Shown: positions 9,098-17,893, counted from the first letter of the stretch. The stretch is 64,000 bases of DNA from Kutzneria sp. CA-103260 (GCF_018263855.1 NZ_CP073318.1:186001-250000); one strand, 5' to 3'. Notes: generated from the letters alone by a model not told the origin. Translations and numbers: made by a program.

Positions 9098-10216
9098 TCA
9101 GCGGCCGCAGATGGCCGAGTCGAGGATCTGGAACCGGAGGTCTTCGCCGTTGTCGTCGGCGACGGTCATGTCGTTGGTCACGACGCTCCCGTAGCGGCCG
9201 TCGTCGGTGGCCACCGTCCAGGTCGCGTAGCCAAGCACGTTGCCCGCGTGCCCCCATGCCTCGCCACCGCAGGACAGCGCATGCCCGATCAGGCCGAGGC
9301 CGTAGTCGTAGCCGGCCGGCGCACCCGCCATCGGGACGGTCCTGCGCATCTCCGCCAGGGAAGCGGGCGAGACGACCTTGCCGCTGGCCAGCGCGAGGTC
9401 GAACTTCGTCATGTCCGTCATCGTGGACTGAATCGCACCGGCGGTGCTGTAGATGGACGGTTCGAAATTGGTGGTGTTGTCGAACCAGTAGAAGAACGGG
9501 CCGATCCGCTGCCCCGCGTAGCCGTGCGCGTAGGGCGCGGGCAGCGTGTGGACACCGCCGGCGGGGAAGGTGGTGTCCGTCAGCCCGAGCGGCGTGATGA
9601 TCCGGCTGGTGATCGCGTCGACGACCGACATCCCGGTGATCTTCTCGATCAGCATGCCGGCGATCTGGAAGTTGGTGTTGGAGTACTCGAACTTGGTGCC
9701 CGGCGTGGAGTCGGGCTTCAGCCGCAGGCCGTCGCGGACCACCGCGGCCAGCGTGTAGGTGCCGTCCGGGTTCGCCTGGGGTTGCTGGTTGTCGTTGGTC
9801 GGGATTCCGCTCTCGTGCTGCAGGAGTTCCCGCACGGTGATGGTGTTGCCGTCGTAGCCGTTGCCGTCCACCACGCCCGGCAGGTAGCGCTCGATCGGCG
9901 CGTCGAGAGCGACCTTGCCCTCGTCGACCAACTGGAGAACCACCGCGGCCGTGAACGTCTTGGTCTGGCTGCCGACGCGGAAATGGTCGGTCGGCTGGAT
10001 CGGGGTGTTCGCGGTCGTGTTGCCGGTCCCCGCCGACAGCGTCCACGAGCCGGTGGCGTCGCCGGCGAACACCGCCGCACCCGGCGCGGCGCCCAGCGCT
10101 TGGTTGAGTAACGCCTGTGTGCCTTCATGTGTGTTCGGCGCCGCCTGTGCCATCGTCGGCGCCGCCACGGTCAGCGTCATGGCCGCGACCAAGGCAGCCG
10201 GCTTGTTGACTCGCAT
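9098..10216 (-). CDS. Secreted serine hydrolase of the beta-lactamase/DD-peptidase fold
   Basis: A 372-residue exported protein with a signal peptide ending near TMAQAAP. The catalytic SxxK motif is SQTK at about residues 83-86 (HFRVGSQTKTFTAAVVLQLVDEGKV). YSN follows near 181 (FEYSNTNFQIAGMLIEKITG), and an HAG triad replaces KTG near 318 (WGHAGNVLGYAT). That order matches serine hydrolases such as Streptomyces R61 DD-peptidase and EstB-like esterases; which of these activities it has cannot be told. The start ATG lies only 7 nt downstream of a TTAGCGT box preceded by two phased TTTCATC-like heptamers, so the mRNA is probably leaderless and activator-dependent. Confidence 0.88.
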   Translation of the reverse strand: MRVNKPAALVAAMTLTVAAPTMAQAAPNTHEGTQALLNQALGAAPGAAVFAGDATGSWTLSAGTGNTTANTPIQPTDHFRVGSQTKTFTAAVVLQLVDEGKVALDAPIERYLPGVVDGNGYDGNTITVRELLQHESGIPTNDNQQPQANPDGTYTLAAVVRDGLRLKPDSTPGTKFEYSNTNFQIAGMLIEKITGMSVVDAITSRIITPLGLTDTTFPAGGVHTLPAPYAHGYAGQRIGPFFYWFDNTTNFEPSIYSTAGAIQSTMTDMTKFDLALASGKVVSPASLAEMRRTVPMAGAPAGYDYGLGLIGHALSCGGEAWGHAGNVLGYATWTVATDDGRYGSVVTNDMTVADDNGEDLRFQILDSAICGR

Positions 10217-10222
10217 GGATTC

Positions 10223-10256
10223 GACGCTAACCAGGACCGATGAAATCGCGATGACA
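10223..10256 (-). promoter_or_regulatory. Phased direct-repeat promoter of the serine hydrolase gene
   Basis: Read on the minus strand: TGTCATC, 4 nt, TTTCATC, 8 nt, then TTAGCGT, then 7 nt to the ATG. Two heptamers 11 bp apart just before a -10-like box is the layout of SARP operators and also of Streptomyces PHO boxes (11-nt repeat units containing TTCAYYY). A SARP-type regulator is encoded 1.7 kb away. Confidence 0.6.
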
Positions 10257-10284
10257 CGTCCAGCGGGAACACGCTCAGCACGTG

Positions 10285-10317
10285 TTTCATCGCGATTCCA
10301 TCGGTTTCCATAGCGAG
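10285..10317 (+). promoter_or_regulatory. Second copy of the phased repeat, facing the opposite way
   Basis: On the plus strand: TTTCATC, 4 nt, TTCCATC, 8 nt, TAGCGAG. It faces right, toward the 3' end of the DUF4185 gene, and is inverted relative to the copy at 10223-10256. The only frame it could express is a tiny GTG frame at 10323-10391 (22 codons) antisense to the end of the DUF4185 gene. It may instead drive an antisense RNA or act as an extra binding site for the neighbouring promoter. Confidence 0.45.
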
Positions 10318-10368
10318 GGCCCGTGACTCACTCGGTGATTCCTCGTGGTCGCCCAGGCAGCGGTTCGG

Positions 10369-11739
10369 TCACCCGCGCACCGAGCGGGTGAGCCCGGCGA
10401 TGTCGTCCCGGCTGACCCGCCGGTCGCAGTTGTCGCTCAGGTAGGCGATCTGGTCGACGACCGGGAGCTGTTGCCACTGCGGGGAAACCGGCCCGCGGTG
10501 TCCGGGCAGCGCCGGCTCGTCCCTGGTCACCACCAGCTTGTCGGCCAGCGCGCGGCTGCGCACCGTGCCCTCGATGGAACCCGACCACTGCCGGGCCCCG
10601 TAGAAGCTGCTGTCGGGTCCTGGATTGACCCACTGCGACACGATCAGCTGGGCACTGCCCATCGAGGAGTACGGGTGCACGATCGGGGCGTAGAGGTAGG
10701 GGGCCTGCACCGGTGTCACCTGGGTGCGTGGCGCGCTCCACAACCCGGTCGGGTAGGGCGCGGTCTGGGTCACCGCGCCGCGCCCGCCGTTGAGGAAGGA
10801 CAGCACCGCCCGGCCGTCGATGACCTGCGCCGAGATCTCCCCGATCGCCTCCCACGGGCTGGGCGCCCCGATGATCGGCGTGGACGGCCCGTCCGGCCGC
10901 CAGTCCCAGTGGCCCGCGCCGTCGTCACCCCAGAAGCGGTACTCGCTGCGGTTCCACATCTTGTCCCACGGCACCCTCATCAGGTGGATGCCGCCGCCGT
11001 TCCAACGGCCCTCGTTGGTGCCGTAGATGTAGACGAACGGCTCGTTCGGCCACATGATCATGGAGTTGTTCTGGAAGTGCGACCACAGGCCCTCGTTCCA
11101 GAAGTCCATGTTCTCCTGGTTGGTCTCCAGGTTCCAGGTGCGCACCCAGTTCTCCGCGTGCGTCTCGGTGGACGTCCACTGCCGGGAGTACCAGGTGCGC
11201 CAGCTGCCGCCGGGGCTGGGGATGCCGCCCTCGGACTGGATGGCCCAGTCGCGCACCCCGAAGGTGGTCATGATGTACCGGCCGTCCGGAAGGTGGATCA
11301 GGTCGTTGGGGATCTCGGTGACCACCTGGCCGGCCTCGTTGCGCGCGGTGACCGGGTCCCGGTGATCGTAGGGCAGCATCTGCTTGGCGCGGTCCCCGCC
11401 GATGCAGTTGTCCCAGCGGATGCCGTTCTGGATGTCCGCATTGGACTGCCGTAGCCCGACCGGCGAGCGCCACCCCGTGCCGCCCTGGGGCACCGGCTGG
11501 TCGAAGGTGTCCCCGAAGATCGAAATGCAGTACCCGTGGTTGGTTCGCGCGGTGAACCCGAGGTCGGTGCCCCGGAACCCGAACCGCGCCGTCTCCTCCC
11601 CGGTCAGGTCCTTGACCGGCCCGGAAGCGGTGACCGCCCCGGCCCGTGCCACCCCACCGAGCAGCCCGCTCGCCCCGAGCACCACCCCGGCAGCACCCTT
11701 CAGGAAGGTCGCCCGGCTGAATCCGCCGCTGTACCGCAT
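10369..11739 (-). CDS. Exported DUF4185-type beta-propeller protein
   Basis: A 456-residue protein. The ATG at 11739 has GAGGAG 5-6 nt upstream; the longer frame to 11826 has no such site and would run across the promoter repeats. The N-terminus looks like a Tat-type signal (SRATFLKGAAGVVLGASG), but only one of the two arginines is present. The body shows repeating W-rich blades: GYCISIFGDTFDQP, WRSPVGLRQSN, WNEGLWSHFQNNSMIMWPNEPFVYIYGTNEGRWNGGGIHLMRV. This matches DUF4185, a five-blade-propeller family related to glycosidases with no assigned activity. It has its own phased-repeat promoter and follows the SARP gene on the same strand. Confidence 0.8.
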   Translation of the reverse strand: MRYSGGFSRATFLKGAAGVVLGASGLLGGVARAGAVTASGPVKDLTGEETARFGFRGTDLGFTARTNHGYCISIFGDTFDQPVPQGGTGWRSPVGLRQSNADIQNGIRWDNCIGGDRAKQMLPYDHRDPVTARNEAGQVVTEIPNDLIHLPDGRYIMTTFGVRDWAIQSEGGIPSPGGSWRTWYSRQWTSTETHAENWVRTWNLETNQENMDFWNEGLWSHFQNNSMIMWPNEPFVYIYGTNEGRWNGGGIHLMRVPWDKMWNRSEYRFWGDDGAGHWDWRPDGPSTPIIGAPSPWEAIGEISAQVIDGRAVLSFLNGGRGAVTQTAPYPTGLWSAPRTQVTPVQAPYLYAPIVHPYSSMGSAQLIVSQWVNPGPDSSFYGARQWSGSIEGTVRSRALADKLVVTRDEPALPGHRGPVSPQWQQLPVVDQIAYLSDNCDRRVSRDDIAGLTRSVRG

Positions 11740-11774
11740 ATCGCTCCTCGGGATCGGACCTCTAGGCCGTTCGG

Positions 11775-11807
11775 ACGCTATGGGCTCCGAATGAAATCCC
11801 GATGAAA
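11775..11807 (-). promoter_or_regulatory. Phased direct-repeat promoter of the DUF4185 gene
   Basis: On the minus strand: TTTCATC, 4 nt, TTTCATT, 8 nt, ATAGCGT. The heptamers are again 11 bp apart, and the TAGCG core sits at the same distance as in the copy upstream of the serine hydrolase. The gene ATG is 36 nt further on behind a normal ribosome site. Three matching copies within 1.6 kb make chance unlikely. Confidence 0.62.
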
Positions 11808-11899
11808 CGCCGCCTGGGTCCCACACCTGGTCGGGCAGCGCAGGTGCCGACGGTGCGCGTCGAATTGCTGGACCGCACGCTGATCCGGAACCTCGTGGA

Positions 11900-12937
11900 C
11901 TACGTGCCGCAGCTGGAGAAGGCGTTCGCCTCCGCGTGCGGCCACCGCGTGGCGGCGTCTTCGTGCAGCATCACGCGTCGTACCCGTCGCAACTGCTCGC
12001 CCGGTTCGACGCCCAGGTCGTCGACCAGCCGGCGGCGGATCTCGGCGAACACCGCCAGCGCGTCGGCTCGTCGGTCGGCGCGGGACAAGGCACGCATCAA
12101 CAGCGCCGCCACCGGTTCGCTGTACGGGTGGGTGCGGGCGAGGGCCCGTAGTTCGTCGATGGCTTCCGCGTGGCGTCCCAGTCGCAGTTGGTACTGGGCC
12201 TTCCGCTGCGACAACGCGATCCGTCGGTCGGTCAGCCGCAGCCGTTCCATGTCCGCGAACGGTCCCGGCAGGCCGACCAACGGCTCGCCGTGGAACAACT
12301 CCAGCGCACGTCCGCACCCCTGTGCCGCCGAGGCCAGGTCGCCGGCCTTCTCGGCCGCCGCTGCCTCGTCGGCGATTTCTTCCAGCCGCACCGTGTCGAG
12401 CAGTACTCCAGCGCCGCGGAAACGGTAGCCCCACCTGTCACGGCCGATCATCGAATCCGACTTTCCGGTATCGGCCTGCAGGCATTTACGCAGCCGGTAC
12501 ACGTACACCTGCACCACGTTTCCGAGTGGCTGGTCCAGCCCCCATACGCCGTCCAGCAGATCCCGCTGGCCCACCGTCGTGTCCGGGCGTAGTGCCAATG
12601 CGGCCAGCAGCGCCTGTTGGCGAATCGGTCCCAAATCCAGTTGTCGCTCGCCGCGCCACGCCCTGAGTGGTCCGAGCAAACAGATCCGAAGCTGCCCGTC
12701 GACGGCGAGTCCCTGCCCCGGAATGACAATTCCGTGATCGAAGGCGTAGATGATCGCCGCCGCGCGGTCGCGCAGCCCCAGCCTGGCGCACATGTGCCCG
12801 AGGTGGCTCTCCACCGCCGTCCTGGGCATCGCCATGCTGTCCGCGATCTCCGAGTCGGTCAGGCCGCGTCCGACGGCGCGCAGCAGGTCATGGTCCCGGA
12901 TCGAGAGCGGCTGAGCGTCAACCGAAGTCGATGTCAC
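11900..12937 (-). CDS. SARP-type transcription activator with an N-terminal LuxR helix-turn-helix
   Basis: A 345-residue regulator with two DNA-binding modules. Residues about 10-70 (LSIRDHDLLRAVGRGLTDSEIADSM...AVESHLGHMCARLGLRDRAAAI) are a LuxR/GerE helix-turn-helix. Residues about 82-170 (LRICLLGPLRAWRGERQLDLG...VVQVYVYRLRKCLQ) are an OmpR-like winged helix as in SARPs, and about 180-335 is the bacterial transcriptional activator domain (DELRALARTHPYSEPVAALLMRALSRADRRADALAVFAEIRRRL). Normal SARPs start directly with the winged helix, so the LuxR module is an added piece. GGGGGA lies 10-15 nt before the ATG. It is the natural candidate to bind the phased TTTCATC repeats nearby; that link is inferred. 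Confidence 0.85.
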   Translation of the reverse strand: MTSTSVDAQPLSIRDHDLLRAVGRGLTDSEIADSMAMPRTAVESHLGHMCARLGLRDRAAAIIYAFDHGIVIPGQGLAVDGQLRICLLGPLRAWRGERQLDLGPIRQQALLAALALRPDTTVGQRDLLDGVWGLDQPLGNVVQVYVYRLRKCLQADTGKSDSMIGRDRWGYRFRGAGVLLDTVRLEEIADEAAAAEKAGDLASAAQGCGRALELFHGEPLVGLPGPFADMERLRLTDRRIALSQRKAQYQLRLGRHAEAIDELRALARTHPYSEPVAALLMRALSRADRRADALAVFAEIRRRLVDDLGVEPGEQLRRVRRVMLHEDAATRWPHAEANAFSSCGT

Positions 12938-13553
12938 GGCGGAGTCCCCCTTGCCGGCCGGTGTGGCTTACCCGGCCGATCCTGGGTGTTCGCGCTGGTC
13001 GAGGACAGGCCACAGACCGGTCATTTGTGGCCCTCGCCCCCCACCAGCGGCTTCCACCCTGATCGACAGCGGCAGGACCGGGAACCGAGCCTCCGTCACA
13101 CCGTGCCGGTCCTCGGTGAGTGGCGCCCGGAGCCCTGTCCCAGGTTCGGGTTCAGCTCGATCCGCTTGGCCGCTTCCGGATGTGCGCCGGTTGGACTGGG
13201 GCGAATCGACAACGCTCGGCCCGCGGCAGGCCAATGCTCTCTCAGATCGCGTCCAGGCTCATTCCGTTACAACCGTCACAAGGGCAAGCCAAACCCGCCC
13301 CGCTCACGCAGGATACCGAGCGTCGTGTCAGCGCTGTGCATTTCGCATACCTCCACCGTCTCCCGGTGGACAGCTTTCCCGCCATTCTTGGCCGGTCGTG
13401 ATTCCGACGACTACTTCGGCGAGCCGCCACGCGCCGAAAGCGGCCAGAAGCCTCACCGGGTGGTGACGGTCCGTGCCGCGGGCCGCCGAGGCCAGGGCCG
13501 GCCGGCGGGGGGACGTTGGGGGTTGGGGCGGTTGGCGGATCGCATGGCGGTGC
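12938..13553. other. Gene-poor stretch upstream of the SARP gene
   Basis: About 615 bp between divergently placed coding regions, with no convincing gene. Open frames here lack the wobble-position G/C bias of real genes in this genome and have no recognisable protein pattern. The part next to 12937 must hold the promoter of the SARP gene. A small hairpin (CCACCG-TCTC-CCGGTGG) occurs near 13360-13377. I saw no further structure. Confidence 0.5.
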
Positions 13554-14207
13554 TCAGTTTCGGGTGAGATCGGCGGATTGCCAGGCCTCGGTGAGAGCCT
13601 GGGTGAACAGCTCGGTGGGCTGGGCGCCGGAGACGCCGTAGCGCATGTCGATAACGAAGAACGGCACGCCGGAGGCGCCGAGGCGGGAGGCGGTGGCGGC
13701 GTCGTCGGAGACGTCGGCGGCGTAGGTGTCGGACGCCAGCACGGCACGCGCCTCGTCAGCGGGGAGGCCGACTTCGACCGCGATGGCCACCAGTGACTCG
13801 TGGGTGAAAACCGAGCGCTGCTCGGTGAAGTGGGCCTTGAACAGGGCCTCCACCATGGCGTCCTGGAGGCCGCGGTCCTTGGCGAGATGCACCAGGCGGT
13901 GGGCGTCGGCGGTGTTGCCGATGCGGAGCCCGGCCATGTGGTACTCGAGCCCTTCGCCGGCGGCGGTCTCCTCCATCCGAGCCTCCATGGCGGCGGCCTC
14001 GTCAACGCTCATGCCGTATTTGCGGGACAGCATGTCGACCGTCAACTCCGTCTGCCCGGCGGGGTGGCTGGGGTCGAGCTGGAAGGAGTGGTGCACGACC
14101 TCGATCTGGTCCCGGTGCTCGAAACCGGCCAGGGCCTTCTCGAACCGCCGGCGGCCGAGGTAGCACCACGGGCAGACGATGTCGGACCAGATGTCGACGC
14201 GCACCAC
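13554..14207 (-). CDS. FrnE-like DsbA-family oxidoreductase
   Basis: A 217-residue cytoplasmic thioredoxin-fold protein with the redox motif CPWC at residues 12-15 (VDIWSDIVCPWCYLGRRRFEKAL) and an all-helical insert. The cis-Pro region reads GASGVPFFVIDMRYGVSGAQP, with the conserved GVP. This matches FrnE-type DsbA proteins widespread in actinobacteria and first named from polyketide clusters. They are thought to be disulfide isomerases or thiol oxidoreductases. There is no signal peptide, so it acts in the cytoplasm. It is followed on the same strand by nothing and preceded by a small membrane protein gene 24 bp away, possibly one unit with it. Confidence 0.9.
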   Translation of the reverse strand: MVRVDIWSDIVCPWCYLGRRRFEKALAGFEHRDQIEVVHHSFQLDPSHPAGQTELTVDMLSRKYGMSVDEAAAMEARMEETAAGEGLEYHMAGLRIGNTADAHRLVHLAKDRGLQDAMVEALFKAHFTEQRSVFTHESLVAIAVEVGLPADEARAVLASDTYAADVSDDAATASRLGASGVPFFVIDMRYGVSGAQPTELFTQALTEAWQSADLTRN

Positions 14208-14230
14208 AACTCCTCCAGCTCGAAAGACTG

Positions 14231-14836
14231 TCAGCTAGAGCGACGCAATCCGAGGGCGGTTTGTTCCAGCGCGGCCAGTTCTCGGATCACCTTGTGACGA
14301 CCGTGACGCCAGTCCCCGGCCGGATCCCCGCTGACCCGGGCCAGCGACCGCAGCGGCAGCCGGGTGAGGGCGCGCAGCGCGAGCAGGTCCTCCCCACCGT
14401 CCAGCCTGGCGAGGCGCTTGGCCGCGGCGGCAGTGCGGGCGTACCGGATGCGCAGCGGCAGCCAGATGGCCAACGCGAACAGCACGGGCCCGAGCACGAG
14501 CGCGACCGGCACCCACAGGGCGAGGCTCTCGGCGGTGTCGATCTCCCCGTTGCCGGCGTTGGCCAGCGTCGCCCCGGCCTGCACCCCGGCCCCGAGCGCG
14601 TTGGCGAGCGACCCGCCGACCAGCGGCAACTTGTCGGCGCTGGCGGCAGCTGAGGTGAACACGTCCCGCAGCCCGCTGCCGGCGCTGACGAGCCGGTCGC
14701 CCGGGCCCCGTAACCGCTCGACCGTGTCGTGCACCTGCACGCCCAGCCAGATCCAGCCGCCGGCCCACACCAGCACGATCAGGTCGGCCAGCACCTGACG
14801 CAGGAACCGACTCGGCCGGTCCGCGTACCACTTCAC
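14231..14836 (-). CDS. Small two-helix membrane protein of unknown function
   Basis: A 201-residue protein that I cannot assign. Two hydrophobic helices are clear: LADLIVLVWAGGWIWLGVQV (about 17-36) and LWVPVALVLGPVLFALAIWLPL (about 107-128), with a roughly 70-residue external or lumenal loop between them rich in Gly/Ala. An Arg-rich cytoplasmic tail (RIRYARTAAAAKRLARL...HKVIRELAALEQTALGLRR) ends the protein. Actinobacteria carry many such transmembrane proteins. The gene is 18 bp downstream of a Ser/Thr kinase gene on the same strand and may be co-transcribed with it, making it a possible kinase partner or substrate. Confidence 0.75.
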   Translation of the reverse strand: MKWYADRPSRFLRQVLADLIVLVWAGGWIWLGVQVHDTVERLRGPGDRLVSAGSGLRDVFTSAAASADKLPLVGGSLANALGAGVQAGATLANAGNGEIDTAESLALWVPVALVLGPVLFALAIWLPLRIRYARTAAAAKRLARLDGGEDLLALRALTRLPLRSLARVSGDPAGDWRHGRHKVIRELAALEQTALGLRRSS

Positions 14837-14854
14837 CTCTGCCTCCCGACAACA

Positions 14855-16198
14855 TCAACTTGTTGGCGACACGGAAGTCTGGTCCGTGGTCGTGGCAGTG
14901 GTGCTCGCGGGTGGCGTGGTGCTGGTTGTTGTCGTAGTTGTTGTCGGCGGTGCGGTGGTCGTTGTCGCCGTGCCGGTCGTCGTCGTGGTTGTGGTGGTCG
15001 GAGTCGTGGTCGCGGCGCGAGTGGTCGGTTCCGTGGCGTTCACGGGTCCCGTCGGGTCGATGTGACGGGTGGTGGTCGCCGAGGACTGCGGAGCCGCCGG
15101 CGTCTGCTCCGGAACAACCGTCTGCGGTGCGGGCCGCAGGAAGAACAGCAGCGCCCCGACTGCCGCCGCCAGCGCGACCGCTCCGACTGCCATCGGCGCA
15201 CGTCGCCGCCGCACGGGCACCGGCTCCACCGCCGTCGGACCACCCAGCACCGGTCTACTGGGCAGAGACCCGGCCGGTGCAGGCCCCGCGACCACCGACC
15301 CAGCGGCTGTCGGCCCGCCGGCCAGCAGCTCGCCTTTCGTCAGCGGCAAGGTCGCCTGCGCCACCGCCAACCCGGTCAACGCCGAGAAGATGTCCTCAGC
15401 CGCCGGCCGCCCCGCGGGATCCTTGTCCAGCAACCGGACCAGCAACGGCCCGAGCGGGCCGGCGGAAGCAGGTGGGGGCACCGGATCGGTCAGCACCGCG
15501 GTCATCGTCGCCAGCGCGTCCCCGCGGTCGAACGGAACCGCCCCCTCGACGGCGGCGTAGAGAGTGACGCCGAGGGACCAGAAATCCGACTCGGGCCCGC
15601 TCTGCAGCCCCTGGATCCGCTCGGGCGCCATGAAGCTGGGAGCGCCGACCAGGACGCCGGCTCCGGTGAGGGTGGCGTCGCCCTCGGCGCTGGCGATGCC
15701 GAAGTCGGCGAGGTAGGCCCGGCCCTGGGCGTCGAGCAACACGTTGCCGGGCTTGACGTCCCGGTGCAGCACCCCGCTGGCGTGGGCGGCCCGCAGCGCG
15801 GCCAGCAGGTCCAGACCGATCTCGGCGACCCGGGCCGGCGGCAGCGCGCCGTCGAGGGCGATGACGTCGGCCAGGGTCCGGGACTCGACATGCTGCATGA
15901 CGATCCACTGCCGGTCGTCGTGGGCCACGACGTCGTAGACGGTGACGACGTTCGGGTGCACGATGCGGGCCGCCGCTCGGGCCTCCAGCAGCACCCGTTC
16001 ACCCTGTCCGGTGACCTCCTTCACCGCCACGTCCCGGCCCAGCAGCAGGTCCCGGGCCAGCCACACAGTGCCCATGCCGCCCGCACCCAGCGTCCTGACC
16101 AGCGCGTATCTGCCGGCGACGGGTGGCGGGGCGGAAGGTTCGCCAGTAGTCACCGTGTCCAGGTACCCGCGTTCACCGCAGGGCAATCCGACGGCCAT
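14855..16198 (-). CDS. Membrane Ser/Thr protein kinase with Thr-rich external tail
   Basis: A protein of up to 447 residues. A GTG at 16153 (VTTGEPSAPPPVAGRYALVRTLGAGGMG) is the alternative start and gives a more typical kinase N-terminus; neither start has a strong ribosome site. Kinase marks are GAGGMG (about 39-44), VAVK Lys60, HRDVKPGN (about 146), DFG (about 164) and an APE-like FMAPERIQG. One transmembrane helix (about 336-355) is followed by about 70 extracellular residues, nearly all Thr with Ala/Pro/Ser, encoded by ACC/ACG-type low-complexity repeats (14870-15050). Such tails resemble glycosylated stalks and carry no sensor fold. The co-directional small membrane protein lies just downstream. 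Confidence 0.9.
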   Translation of the reverse strand: MAVGLPCGERGYLDTVTTGEPSAPPPVAGRYALVRTLGAGGMGTVWLARDLLLGRDVAVKEVTGQGERVLLEARAAARIVHPNVVTVYDVVAHDDRQWIVMQHVESRTLADVIALDGALPPARVAEIGLDLLAALRAAHASGVLHRDVKPGNVLLDAQGRAYLADFGIASAEGDATLTGAGVLVGAPSFMAPERIQGLQSGPESDFWSLGVTLYAAVEGAVPFDRGDALATMTAVLTDPVPPPASAGPLGPLLVRLLDKDPAGRPAAEDIFSALTGLAVAQATLPLTKGELLAGGPTAAGSVVAGPAPAGSLPSRPVLGGPTAVEPVPVRRRRAPMAVGAVALAAAVGALLFFLRPAPQTVVPEQTPAAPQSSATTTRHIDPTGPVNATEPTTRAATTTPTTTTTTTTGTATTTTAPPTTTTTTTSTTPPASTTATTTDQTSVSPTS

Positions 16199-16259
16199 TG
16201 ACTGCCCGAGTTGCCGATGCGTAAGTTCGGCGAACTAACTAAGCCAGATGGAGGTTGAC

Positions 16260-17420
16260 GTGGAGCCGACGCCTGCGGACAGATTCAGCTTCGGCCTGTG
16301 GACCGTCGGCTGGCGCGCGAACGACCCGTTCGGTGAGCCGACCCGGCCGGCGCTGGACCCCGTCGAGTCCGTGCACCGCCTGGCCGAGTTGGGCGCGTGG
16401 GGTGTCTCCTTTCACGACGACGACCTGATCCCGTTCGGTTCGGACGACACGGTCCGCGAGGAGCGGGTAGCCCGTTTCCGCAAGGCGGTCGACGAGGCCG
16501 GCCTGGTGGTGCCGATGGCGACCACGAACCTGTTCACCCATCCCGTCTTCAAGGACGGCGGCTTCACCAGCAACGACCGCGGGGTCCGAAGGTTCGCGCT
16601 GCGCAAGGTGTTGCGCAACCTCGACCTCGCGGCGGAGTTGGGCGCCAACACCTACGTGCTGTGGGGCGGCCGCGAGGGTTCGGAGACCGACGCCGCCAAG
16701 GACGTGCGCGCGGCGCTGGACCGCTACCGCGAGGCGATGAACATCCTCACCCAGTACGTCCTCGATCAGGGCTACGCCATCAGGTTCGCCATCGAGCCCA
16801 AGCCGAACGAGCCGCGCGGCGACATCCTGCTGCCCACGATCGGCCACGCGCTGGGCTTCATCGCCACCCTGGAGCACGAAGGCCTGGTCGGGGTGAACCC
16901 CGAGGTGGGCCACGAGCAGATGGCCGGGCTGAACTTCGTGCACGGCATCTCCCAGGCCCTGTGGCAGGACAAGCTGTTCCACATCGACCTCAACGGCCAG
17001 CGCGGTCCCCGCTACGACCAGGACCTGATCTTCGGCCACGGCGACCTGCTGTCCGCCTTCTTCCTGGTGGATCTGTTGGAGCAGGCCGGATACACCGGGC
17101 CGCGGCACTTCGACTACAAGCCGCTGCGCACCGAGGACATCACCGGCGTGTGGGCCAGCGCGGCCGCGAACATGCGGACCTACTTGCTGCTCAAGGAACG
17201 GGCCGCGGCGTTCCGCGCCGACCCGGACGTGCAGGAGGCGCTGCGCGAGGCCAAGGTGGACGAGATCCTGCTGCCGACGCTGTCCCGTCGCGAGACGGTG
17301 GCCCAGCTGCGGACCGCCGACCCGACCTTCGATCCGGACGCGGCCGGGGCGCGAGGATACGGGTTCGTGCGGCTCTCGCAGCTGGCTTTGGAGCATCTCG
17401 TTGGAGCGCGACAATCCTGA
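16260..17420 (+). CDS. xylA: Xylose isomerase
   Basis: Class I D-xylose isomerase of about 386 residues converting D-xylose to D-xylulose (and glucose to fructose) with two divalent metals. The GTG at 16260 is preferred because GGAGG lies 5 nt before it; that GGAGG overlaps the ATG at 16248, which would be the other start. Family motifs are all present: [25 protein letters not shown] (catalytic His), [12 protein letters not shown] (metal Glu and the Lys that opens the sugar ring), [14 protein letters not shown] and [23 protein letters not shown]. No xylulokinase or XylR-type gene adjoins it, so the rest of the xylose pathway is elsewhere. A hairpin follows the gene. Confidence 0.96.
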   Translation: MEPTPADRFSFGLWTVGWRANDPFGEPTRPALDPVESVHRLAELGAWGVSFHDDDLIPFGSDDTVREERVARFRKAVDEAGLVVPMATTNLFTHPVFKDGGFTSNDRGVRRFALRKVLRNLDLAAELGANTYVLWGGREGSETDAAKDVRAALDRYREAMNILTQYVLDQGYAIRFAIEPKPNEPRGDILLPTIGHALGFIATLEHEGLVGVNPEVGHEQMAGLNFVHGISQALWQDKLFHIDLNGQRGPRYDQDLIFGHGDLLSAFFLVDLLEQAGYTGPRHFDYKPLRTEDITGVWASAAANMRTYLLLKERAAAFRADPDVQEALREAKVDEILLPTLSRRETVAQLRTADPTFDPDAAGARGYGFVRLSQLALEHLVGARQS

Positions 17421-17473
17421 TCGGCTTTCTCACGTCGATTTGACGGCTGTCGTGGCCGTGATCGTCACCTGCG

Positions 17474-17507
17474 CAAATGCCGGCGGAATTTCACCTGTCG
17501 GCATTTG
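17474..17507. terminator. Hairpin downstream of xylA
   Basis: CAAATGCCG at 17474-17482 pairs perfectly with CGGCATTTG at 17499-17507 across a 16-nt loop, about 55 bp after the xylA stop codon. Confidence 0.55.
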
Positions 17508-17893
17508 ATCGAGGAACGGATCCGGGGTGGCCGCCGCCCGTTTACTGGTGATCCACTCAGAATTCGTGTCGTGGATCGTGACAGTCGGGGCGTCGTGCGC
17601 TCCGGCCTGCCGGCCCGGCTGACATGGGAGGTCTGGGCCAGAGTTAACTGTGAATCCGGTCGGTCGGGTATCTGCTTGCCGGGCACCCCGTCTTGGACGT
17701 GTCGGCAATCGACGCGACGCAAATCGGGCAAGGGTCGCCCGCGGTCACCGCCGCTCGTGATCACTCGTGCATTGGCGTCAGAAGGTCGTGTTTTCTGGAT
17801 CGTAAGGGCAGGCCTGTCGGATCTTTCTCCATCCGATGCGGGCCTGGCTGTAAGCATTGGTTGCACCACAGGCGAGTAGGGAGGCGGTCTGTC
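17508..17893. other. Upstream region of the LAL regulator operon
   Basis: About 390 bp of lower G/C content than the flanking genes, with no gene I can support; short frames here lack wobble bias. It should hold the promoter of the three-gene regulator series beginning at 17894. A GGGAGG ribosome site sits at its right end (17879-17884). Confidence 0.45.

Noticed and set aside
12617..13567. A 316-codon plus-strand frame over the SARP start and upstream gap
   Set aside because: It is antisense to the SARP gene at one end and without coding bias at the other; no domain is seen.
14870..15050. The ACC/ACG-rich repeats in the second kinase as a separate repeat element
   Set aside because: They encode the Thr-rich external tail in frame and are ordinary protein low complexity.
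17505..17879. A 124-codon plus-strand frame between xylA and the first LAL gene
   Set aside because: It lacks wobble bias and a ribosome site, overlaps a hairpin, and the product has no recognisable pattern.
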